DNA of 8,014 nt from an uncultured Clostridium sp. (GTDB lineage: Bacteria; Bacillota; Clostridia; Lachnospirales; Lachnospiraceae). The stretch is taken from NCBI GenBank assembly GCA_900552885.1, contig USBM01000095.1, positions 1 through 8,014 on the forward strand, read 5' to 3'. Below the pieces are notes generated by a model that made no database searches, had not been told where the DNA came from, and was given only the letters and a program-made list of their open reading frames with translations. A program made the position numbers and the translations under genes. The number at the start of each line of letters is the position of its first letter. The stretch's first letter is position 1. Positions 1 through 4,713 of this stretch are shown here, piece by piece.

Positions 1-51
1 AGTCAGTCGTTTTGTATTCTCCAAGTTTTATCCTCATAAGCTGGAAGTTGT

Positions 52-165
52 CTATTTCTTTGAACCATTGTTTTTATTGTCTTGTTTTTGCTTCTTTTTT
101 TCTTTTATTCGCTCTTTAATCTTAAAAAATAATTCTAATGCCATTTGATTTGCTATCTGTCCCAT
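52..165 (-). CDS. Small lysine-rich hypothetical protein (37 aa)
   Basis: This is a short ORF with an ATG at 165-163 and a TAG at 54-52. It is preceded by AGGAG (175-179) at a 9-nt spacing, which is the main reason to believe it. The first 14 residues (starting MGQIANQMALELFF) are mostly uncharged and could form an amphipathic helix. From residue 15 the protein is dominated by Lys, Glu, Gln and Asn, ending NNGSKK. There is no signal peptide, no cysteine and no motif I recognise. It follows the SDR gene and the gene-end remnant on the same strand. I do not recognise the family. It could be a small accessory or mobile-element-associated protein, or a chance ORF in AT-rich DNA, where lysine codons are favoured by composition. 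Confidence 0.45.
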   Translation of the reverse strand: MGQIANQMALELFFKIKERIKEKKKQKQDNKNNGSKK

Positions 166-174
166 AAGCAAGCT

Positions 175-179
175 CTCCT
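175..179 (-). promoter_or_regulatory. Ribosome binding site AGGAG for the 37-aa ORF
   Basis: AAAGGAGA on the minus strand sits 9 nt before the ATG at 165. It is as good a Shine-Dalgarno match as those of the large genes in the window and is the strongest support for translation of the small ORF. Confidence 0.5.
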
Positions 180-203
180 TTCATAATTCTAATTTTTCAA
201 TTT

Positions 204-221
204 GATAAACTCCGGTTTATC
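204..221. repeat. Perfect 7-bp inverted repeat (hairpin)
   Basis: GATAAAC and GTTTATC flank a 4-nt loop. Read on the plus strand the loop is TCCG closed by C-G, a cUNCGg-type tetraloop, which is usually very stable in RNA. Read on the minus strand the loop is CGGA and the stem contains the TAA that ends the gene remnant. Neither side is followed by a T-run, so it does not look like a standard intrinsic terminator. It may be what is left of the transcript end of the duplicated gene, or chance. Confidence 0.4.
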
Positions 222-258
222 TTCCCACCAGATTTGAATCAATATATTCAAAATAAGG
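217..258 (-). pseudogene. Remnant: 3' end of a second copy of the SDR epimerase gene
   Basis: Read on the minus strand this stretch encodes PYFEYIDSNLVGR followed by TAA. The intact neighbouring gene ends PYFEYIDENLAVK followed by TAG. Nine of 13 residues and, by hand count, 31 of 42 bases agree. Several differences are silent (TAC/TAT, ATA/ATT, TTA/CTG), as expected if both copies once evolved as coding sequence. Immediately upstream the frame has an in-frame TAA (261-259) and the resemblance to the SDR gene stops, so only the tail survives. The likely origin is a tandem paralog that lost its body, or replacement of the resident gene by a related allele that left the old 3' end behind. It has no start and no ribosome site, so it is not expected to be expressed as a protein. 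Confidence 0.6.
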
Positions 259-260
259 TT
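245..260. repeat. Direct repeat copy 1 (16 bp)
   Basis: TATTCAAAATAAGGTT occurs here and again at 320-335, 75 bp away, with no mismatch. It is the best conserved part of the duplicated SDR gene end, and it codes on the minus strand for the Pro-Tyr-Phe-Glu-Tyr segment. Confidence 0.75.
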
Positions 261-291
261 ATTTTTGTGTTTTGCACGAATTTTAGTAATG

Positions 292-1200
292 CTATTTTAC
301 TGCTAAATTTTCATCTATGTATTCAAAATAAGGTTTCTTATTAACCTCCGTGCTATGTTCCAAATACCATTTAGCAGCATCCTTTATTCCATCTTCTAAA
401 GATATGGTTTTTGGATATATTTTGCTTTGACGAGTTACATCTAAATAGTATTCGTAGTTGTAAAAGCTAAAATAATTTCTCTGTTCTATTGTCTCATTGA
501 CATTCACGAAAATAGGTGTTTTTCCCAAACTTTTATAGCATTTTATTACCCAGTCTTTAATAGATACTGTTTCTATATTACCAACATTTAAAATATGTTC
601 TTCTGGCTTTTCTTTCATGATTACCTCCATCAACCTGCATAAATCTTTTACATGGAAAAATTGTAATTTCATACTGCCATCTTTGGGTAAATAGAACTTT
701 CTATCTGCCAAGGCGCAATCAAATACAAAAGCCTCTCTATACACATTATTCATTGGTCCATATAAATAAGGCGGTCTTAATATATATGCATCTTTCACTC
801 TCTCAAGTAATGCCTTTTCAGCCGCTATTTTATCAGTTCCGTATGCACCCCAAAATTTATTTTTGGATTTCTCTGATTCTTCCAGAAATGGCTGAACACC
901 ATACTCCGGATACACAGCACTTGAACTAATCATGATATATTGTTCAAAAAAACCTAATTCCGTAACAAGATCAATTATGTCATTCTCGTTATAAGCCGTT
1001 ATATCAGCGACAACATCAAAGAACATATCCTTTAATACACCACCTAAATTATGCCTATCCCCTTCAATGAGTTTTACGCCCGGAACTTGTGGCTTAGAAT
1101 TTCTGTTAAGTACAAATACTTCATATCCTGCATTTACAAAATATTGTGCCACATATTTACTTACAAAAGTTGTTCCGCCTGTCACCAATATCTTTTTCAT
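292..1200 (-). CDS. NAD-dependent epimerase/dehydratase (extended SDR family)
   Basis: The 302-aa product has the layout of an extended short-chain dehydrogenase. A Rossmann start (MKKILVTGGTTFV, residues 1-13) is followed by an acidic/basic strand end (VLNRN, 30-34) for the cofactor. SSSAVYP lies at 92-98, the catalytic-type Y120-x3-K124 is in AYGTDK, and LRPPYLYGP (141-149) follows. The glycine motif is atypical: TGGTTFVS replaces the usual TGGxGFIG, as in CSP41-like and atypical nucleotide-sugar epimerases, so the substrate cannot be named. No membrane segment or signal peptide is visible. I chose ATG 1200 because AGGAGG lies 6 nt upstream; the GTG at 1206 would abut that site. It follows the GNAT gene by 22 bp on the same strand. 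The gene is visibly richer in A+T than the hem genes, and its 3' end is duplicated just downstream. The family is confident, the function is not. Confidence 0.85.
   Translation of the reverse strand: MKKILVTGGTTFVSKYVAQYFVNAGYEVFVLNRNSKPQVPGVKLIEGDRHNLGGVLKDMFFDVVADITAYNENDIIDLVTELGFFEQYIMISSSAVYPEYGVQPFLEESEKSKNKFWGAYGTDKIAAEKALLERVKDAYILRPPYLYGPMNNVYREAFVFDCALADRKFYLPKDGSMKLQFFHVKDLCRLMEVIMKEKPEEHILNVGNIETVSIKDWVIKCYKSLGKTPIFVNVNETIEQRNYFSFYNYEYYLDVTRQSKIYPKTISLEDGIKDAAKWYLEHSTEVNKKPYFEYIDENLAVK
320..335. repeat. Direct repeat copy 2 (16 bp), inside the SDR gene
   Basis: This is a perfect match to 245-260. This copy lies in the intact reading frame, about 13 codons before the stop. Recombination between the two copies would delete 75 bp and exchange the two gene ends. 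Confidence 0.75.
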
Positions 1201-1206
1201 AATCAC

Positions 1207-1212
1207 CCTCCT
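1207..1212 (-). promoter_or_regulatory. Ribosome binding site AGGAGG for the SDR gene
   Basis: AGGAGG on the minus strand is 6 nt from the ATG at 1200 and lies in the 22-bp gap after the GNAT stop. It decides the start in favour of ATG 1200 over GTG 1206. Confidence 0.75.
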
Positions 1213-1222
1213 CTAATCTACA

Positions 1223-1675
1223 CTAAAGTTTATATTGCATGAAATTCCCATTATGTACAAATCCAAAATCGGTATATAATTTGACACCCATATCCGATGC
1301 TGTAATCTGTATCGTTCCACACCCATATTCCCTGGCATCATTTACAACACGGGATAACAGTTCCCTTGCAATCCCTTTTCTCCTATATGCCGGATTGGTA
1401 AACATACTAGACAACAATCCCATTTTTCCACTCGGGCATCCAAAATATGGCGGTTTCTCTACAAACGACATTCCGCTTGTTCCAATAATACATTCTCCAT
1501 CAAAGGCAAGCCAGGATACAAATGTTCCGTCTGCCATATGACGAGTATAATAATCTCTCAGTGCAGGAACCAAATCAATCTCTTCTTTTGCTCCCTCCTC
1601 TCTAAGCTGATTGATCCTCATATCAATAAAGGTGTCAATCTCTTTTTCTGTCAGTCTTTTGTATTCTATATTCAT
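1223..1675 (-). CDS. GNAT family N-acetyltransferase
   Basis: The 150-aa product is the usual length for a single GNAT domain, which transfers an acetyl group from acetyl-CoA to an amine. The acetyl-CoA site (motif A) is visible as MFTNPAYRRKGIARELL (about 91-107), with R98-R-K-G101-I-A in the Q/RxxGxG/A position. The motif B region near 128-141 (SDMGVKLYTDFGFV) has the common YxxxGF ending. The loop KPPYFGCPSGKMGLLSS (about 74-90) resembles GNATs with a hydrophobic, glycine-containing beta bulge before motif A. No transmembrane segment is seen. I prefer ATG 1675, 8 nt after GGGAG; a GTG at 1684 in the same frame overlaps that site. It starts 15 bp after the LOG-family stop and ends 22 bp before the SDR start, so the three are probably cotranscribed. 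The substrate cannot be told from sequence. Confidence 0.85.
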   Translation of the reverse strand: MNIEYKRLTEKEIDTFIDMRINQLREEGAKEEIDLVPALRDYYTRHMADGTFVSWLAFDGECIIGTSGMSFVEKPPYFGCPSGKMGLLSSMFTNPAYRRKGIARELLSRVVNDAREYGCGTIQITASDMGVKLYTDFGFVHNGNFMQYKL

Positions 1676-1683
1676 CCGCTCCA

Positions 1684-1688
1684 CTCCC
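1684..1688 (-). promoter_or_regulatory. Ribosome binding site GGGAG for the GNAT gene
   Basis: AGAGGGAGTGGAG lies upstream of ATG 1675. The GGGAG part is at 8-nt spacing, while a second GGAG (1679-1682) is only 3 nt away. The GTG at 1684 overlaps this purine run and is therefore unlikely as the start. Confidence 0.65.
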
Positions 1689-1690
1689 TC

Positions 1691-2233
1691 TTACGCCTCA
1701 TACTTATCCAATATCCCCTTGATCTCTTCCAACGTTTCGGCAAAATATATGCCCTCCTGCCGCTCCTTCGTTGACAAGCCCATTGCGATCATATGGGAAA
1801 GCAGTTCCTTCATACTGTCATAATACCCATTCAGGTTATAGAAAATACACGGAGCTTCCAACTGTTTCAATGACACCTTAGACATCACTTCTGCAATCTC
1901 CTCTAACGTACCGGTGCCTCCCGGAAATGCGATAAAAGCATCTCCAAGCTCAATCATCTTTGTCTTACGCTCCGTCATATCCTTTGTAACGATCAACTCG
2001 GTCAGACCATCATACTGTACCTCAGCATCAATGAAAAATTGTGGCTCCACACCGGTAACTTTCCCACCAGCCTGTAATACACTTTCTGCAACAACTCCCA
2101 TCAATCCAGACTTGGAACCGCCATAGACAAGTGAATTACCACTTGCTCCAATCCATGTACCAAGCTCCTTTACTGCCTTTGCAAGTGCCGGATCATTTCC
2201 TTCCAATGCACCCAGATAAACTGTAATATTCAT
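1691..2233 (-). CDS. LOG-family protein (TIGR00730-like nucleotide 5'-monophosphate nucleosidase fold)
   Basis: The 180-aa product belongs to the LOG (Lonely Guy) family, often annotated as 'Rossman fold protein, TIGR00730' or cytokinin riboside 5'-monophosphate phosphoribohydrolase. Visible signatures are VYGGSKSGLMG (36-46), KDMTERK (84-90) and PGGTGTLEE (104-112). The last two supply the arginine and glutamate of the active site in characterised members, which cleave the N-glycosidic bond of nucleoside monophosphates. The tail YNLNGYYDSMKELL (132-145) is also typical. No signal peptide is present, so it is probably cytoplasmic. I chose ATG 2233 because GGGAAGG lies 10 nt upstream and the family begins at this strand (MNITVYLGA); an in-frame ATG at 2257 has no ribosome site and would add eight atypical residues. 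It lies 49 bp after hemL with no terminator between, so it may be read from the hem operon. The bacterial role and true substrate are uncertain. Confidence 0.88.
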   Translation of the reverse strand: MNITVYLGALEGNDPALAKAVKELGTWIGASGNSLVYGGSKSGLMGVVAESVLQAGGKVTGVEPQFFIDAEVQYDGLTELIVTKDMTERKTKMIELGDAFIAFPGGTGTLEEIAEVMSKVSLKQLEAPCIFYNLNGYYDSMKELLSHMIAMGLSTKERQEGIYFAETLEEIKGILDKYEA

Positions 2234-2243
2234 ACTCCTGATT

Positions 2244-2250
2244 CCTTCCC
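2244..2250 (-). promoter_or_regulatory. Ribosome binding site GGGAAGG for the LOG-family gene
   Basis: GGGAAGG is 10 nt from ATG 2233. A second AGGAG (2235-2239) ends only 1 nt before the ATG, too close to serve. Both fall inside the reading frame that would begin at 2257, which argues for the shorter protein. Confidence 0.55.
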
Positions 2251-2282
2251 GATTCATTTTCCATGATTACTTTTTCTTACCT

Positions 2283-3542
2283 TCAATTGTGCATTGCTTC
2301 TATCGTTCTTGCCAGATCCTCTTTGGAATGTACCGCCGATACAAACATTGCTTCAAATTGCGACGGTGCTAGATAGATTCCCTGCTGTAACATCGCATTA
2401 AAGTATGCGGCATAAGCCTCCGTATCGGATACAGTTGCACTGTTATAATCCACAACCGGCTCCTTTGTAAAGAATACGCTCATCAGCGAACCTACCTGAT
2501 TTACCTGTACGCTATCCCCAAATGTATCGCGTGCCGCATCCGCTAATTGTCTGGTTGTATCTGCGATCTGTGGATAGATATGGTCTGCATTTTCTTTCAA
2601 AATGCGAAGCGTCGTAATTCCTGCTGTTGTTGCAATCGGATTACCGGACAAGGTACCTGCCTGATACACACCACCAAGCGGAGCGACCTTTTCCATGATC
2701 TCTCTGCGTCCACCATACGCTGCCATCGGCATACCACCACCAATGATCTTACCAAGTGTTGTCAGATCCGGTGTAATTCCATAATATTCCTGTGCACCGC
2801 CAAGCGATAACCGGAAGCCTGTGATCACCTCATCAAAGATCAACAATGCACCATACTGCTGTGTGATCTCTCTTAAATCCTCTAAAAATCCCTGCTTTGG
2901 TGGAACCACGCCCATATTCGCTGCGACCGGTTCCACAACTACGGTTGCAATCTCTTTTCCGTATTGTTCAAACAACTGCTTCACAGAATCGATATCATTA
3001 TACTCTGCCACCAATGTATTCTTCGTATAATCTGCCGGTACACCCAAAGAATCCGGTACTGCCTGCGTAAGGGCACCCGATCCTGCTTTGACTAACAGAC
3101 CATCGGAATGTCCGTGATAACATCCACGGAACTTCACAATCTTATCCCGTCCGGTATATCCTCTTGCCACACGGATCGCACTCATGACCGCTTCTGTACC
3201 GGAATTGACCAGACGCATCATCTCCATGGATGGCATGATCTCCTGTACCAGTTCTGCCAAAATAGTCTCTTTCTCTGTCGGAGCACCAAATGTAAGACCT
3301 TTCTCACAAGCATCCTGTACTGCCTTGATCACCCGGTCATCGGCATGTCCTAAGATACCCGGTCCCCACGAACATACATAATCAATATATTCCTTACCGT
3401 CTACGTCCACAATCTTTGATCCTTTTGCATGATCAATAAATAACGGACTGCGGTGTACTGCCTGATAGGCACGAACCGGACTGTTCACTCCACCCGGCAT
3501 AATCTTCTTGGCTTCTTCAAACATATTCTCTGATCTTGTCAT
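2283..3542 (-). CDS. hemL: Glutamate-1-semialdehyde 2,1-aminomutase
   Basis: This PLP enzyme turns glutamate-1-semialdehyde into 5-aminolevulinate, the last step of the C5 route that begins with glutamyl-tRNA. The 419-aa product has the family's full length. Signatures are MPGGVNSPVRA (15-25), NSGTEA (113-118) for cofactor phosphate binding, DEVITGFR (237-244) with the Asp that holds the PLP ring nitrogen, LGKIIGGGMP with Lys265 as the Schiff-base lysine, and GTLSGNP (296-302). The start is ATG 3542, 8 nt after GGAG. A GTG at 3551 in the same frame overlaps that GGAG, so a 422-aa version is unlikely. It is the last recognisable tetrapyrrole gene of the operon; the 115-bp gap before it holds a palindrome and a TTGACA, so it may also have its own promoter. 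Its substrate requires HemA, which is not in the window. Confidence 0.97.
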   Translation of the reverse strand: MTRSENMFEEAKKIMPGGVNSPVRAYQAVHRSPLFIDHAKGSKIVDVDGKEYIDYVCSWGPGILGHADDRVIKAVQDACEKGLTFGAPTEKETILAELVQEIMPSMEMMRLVNSGTEAVMSAIRVARGYTGRDKIVKFRGCYHGHSDGLLVKAGSGALTQAVPDSLGVPADYTKNTLVAEYNDIDSVKQLFEQYGKEIATVVVEPVAANMGVVPPKQGFLEDLREITQQYGALLIFDEVITGFRLSLGGAQEYYGITPDLTTLGKIIGGGMPMAAYGGRREIMEKVAPLGGVYQAGTLSGNPIATTAGITTLRILKENADHIYPQIADTTRQLADAARDTFGDSVQVNQVGSLMSVFFTKEPVVDYNSATVSDTEAYAAYFNAMLQQGIYLAPSQFEAMFVSAVHSKEDLARTIEAMHN

Positions 3543-3550
3543 TGTTGTCA

Positions 3551-3554
3551 CTCC
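3551..3554 (-). promoter_or_regulatory. Ribosome binding site GGAG deciding the hemL start
   Basis: GGAGTGA on the minus strand is 8 nt from ATG 3542. The alternative GTG start uses the last G of this GGAG, so it cannot be served by this site. Confidence 0.7.
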
Positions 3555-3568
3555 ATCTCATTCTATTA

Positions 3569-3597
3569 CATCTATCTTATCTATCTGCCTATGTCAA
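3569..3597 (-). promoter_or_regulatory. Possible promoter upstream of hemL
   Basis: A consensus -35 TTGACA (3592-3597) is followed after 17 nt by TAGATG (3569-3574), a poor -10 that matches TATAAT at about three positions. The -35 is strong and the -10 weak, so activity may need an activator or be absent. The last base of the palindrome next to it overlaps the -35. Confidence 0.3.
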
Positions 3598-3616
3598 ATT
3601 TAACCATAGTTAAATT
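3597..3616. promoter_or_regulatory. Perfect palindrome, candidate operator upstream of hemL
   Basis: AATTTAAC-TATG-GTTAAATT is an exact 8+8 inverted repeat around a 4-nt centre in the hemB-hemL gap. It touches the TTGACA element at 3592-3597, a usual place for a repressor or activator site. There is no T-run after it, so it is not an intrinsic terminator. The half-sites do not match the Rex, Fur or PerR box consensus as I know them, so the regulator is unknown. Confidence 0.4.
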
Positions 3617-3657
3617 CACTATTCCAATCAATTCATTCTTGCATGCATATCTATTTC

Positions 3658-4626
3658 TTATGCATCCTCTTCCAGCCACTTAACCACATCTAACGCATGA
3701 TACGTTATAATGATCTTTGCACCTGCGCGCTTCATTGCGATCATGTTTTCCATAACGATACGCTTTTCATCAATCCAGCCGTTCTGTGCTGCTGCTTTGA
3801 CCATGGAATATTCACCACTTACATTATAGACTGCGATCGGATAATCCGTCCGGTACGACATCTCCTTTACCACATCCAAGTAAGCAAGTGCCGGCTTGAC
3901 CATAATAATGTCTGCACCCTCTTCGATATCATTTTCACATTCCCGCACCGCTTCTTTGCCATTCGCCGGATCCATCTGATAGGTTCTCCGGTCACCAAAT
4001 GCCGGGGCTGACTGCGCCGCATCCCGGAATGGGGAATAATAGCCGGATGCAAACTTGGCACTGTATGCCATGATCATTGTATTCAGGAATCCATTCTCAT
4101 CCAGTGCCTGTCTGATATATTCAACTCTTCCGTCCATCATATCGGATGGTGCGATCACATCCGCACCTGCTTTGGCAAGGCTTACCGCCATCTTGGCAAG
4201 CAGTACCAAAGTCTCATCATTTAAGATCTCATGTCCGCATACCAGACCGCAATGTCCGTGTGAAGTATATTCGCAAAGGCACACATCTGCAATGACCAAA
4301 AGCTCCGGTGCCTTTTCCTTAATATGACGAATCGCACGCTGTGTAATGCCTTCGTCATTATAGGCCTCGCTTCCCTTCTCATCCTTATGCTCCGGAATGC
4401 CAAATATAAGAATTGCCGGAATGCCGGACTTTACGATCCGGTCAAGTTCCTCATCAAACCGGTCAATGGAATATTGATAAATGCCCGGCATGGAATCTAC
4501 CGGATTCTTCACATTCACACCTTCCGTCACAAATACCGGATAGACCAGATCATTCTTACTGATAGTTGTCTCCCGTACCAGATTTCTCATTGCATCATTT
4601 ACACGTAATCGTCTCATTCGTATCAT
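3658..4626 (-). CDS. hemB: Porphobilinogen synthase (5-aminolevulinate dehydratase)
   Basis: This enzyme condenses two 5-aminolevulinates into porphobilinogen. The 322-aa product is full length for the bacterial family. The zinc site is present as DVCLCEYTSHGHCG with Cys116, Cys118 and Cys126, so this is a Zn-dependent form rather than the Asp-rich Mg type. The two Schiff-base lysines are visible as Lys191 in YSAKFASGYYSPFRDA and Lys244 in MVKPALAYLD. The conserved SDMMDGRV (161-168) and YQMDPAN (216-222) segments are intact. The start ATG 4626 has GGAAGG (4635-4640) at 8 nt; the next ATG, three codons in, would be 17 nt away. It follows cobA/hemD by 87 bp and precedes hemL by 115 bp on the same strand. 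In pathway order it acts after HemL, so gene order does not follow reaction order. Confidence 0.97.
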   Translation of the reverse strand: MIRMRRLRVNDAMRNLVRETTISKNDLVYPVFVTEGVNVKNPVDSMPGIYQYSIDRFDEELDRIVKSGIPAILIFGIPEHKDEKGSEAYNDEGITQRAIRHIKEKAPELLVIADVCLCEYTSHGHCGLVCGHEILNDETLVLLAKMAVSLAKAGADVIAPSDMMDGRVEYIRQALDENGFLNTMIMAYSAKFASGYYSPFRDAAQSAPAFGDRRTYQMDPANGKEAVRECENDIEEGADIIMVKPALAYLDVVKEMSYRTDYPIAVYNVSGEYSMVKAAAQNGWIDEKRIVMENMIAMKRAGAKIIITYHALDVVKWLEEDA

Positions 4627-4634
4627 AATTGTTA

Positions 4635-4640
4635 CCTTCC
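4635..4640 (-). promoter_or_regulatory. Ribosome binding site GGAAGG for hemB
   Basis: AGGAAGGT on the minus strand is 8 nt from ATG 4626. It selects this ATG over the one at codon 4. Confidence 0.6.
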
Positions 4641-4713
4641 TATATCAAAATATATATCATACAGTTTGCAAAATACTATGCGCTTTGCTCCCTATTTTCT
4701 ATTATATCCATAA

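Noticed and set aside
1..37. A reading frame opening at ATG 37 on the minus strand and running off the left edge (12 codons visible).
   Set aside because: No Shine-Dalgarno is visible in the bases before it and the visible part is too short to judge; it could be the start of a real gene outside the window.
3..68. A 21-codon ORF on the minus strand overlapping the end of the 37-aa ORF (ATG 68, TGA 5-3).
   Set aside because: It is very short, has no ribosome site, and nothing recognisable is encoded. Kept only as a note in case the segment is conserved.
129..193. 11-bp direct repeat ATAATTCTAAT at 129-139 and 183-193.
   Set aside because: It lies in AT-rich DNA where such matches arise easily; one copy is inside the 37-aa ORF and the other just before its ribosome site, with no further structure.
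217..335. The duplicated SDR gene end as the two att sites of an integrated element.
   Set aside because: Integrases that target gene ends leave the two copies at opposite ends of the element, but here they are 75 bp apart with no room for one. An element reaching beyond the left edge would need a third copy, which I cannot see.
1239..1541. Long plus-strand reading frames opposite the GNAT, hemL, hemB and cobA/hemD genes.
   Set aside because: They are antisense shadows of well-supported genes, have no ribosome sites and encode no recognisable motifs.
3597..3616. The palindrome upstream of hemL as a terminator after hemB.
   Set aside because: The stem is AT-rich and is not followed by a run of T on the minus strand.
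4627..4713. TATGAT / GATATA strings before hemB as a promoter.
   Set aside because: No acceptable -35 at 16-18 nt from any of them; the AT-rich gap gives -10-like strings by chance.
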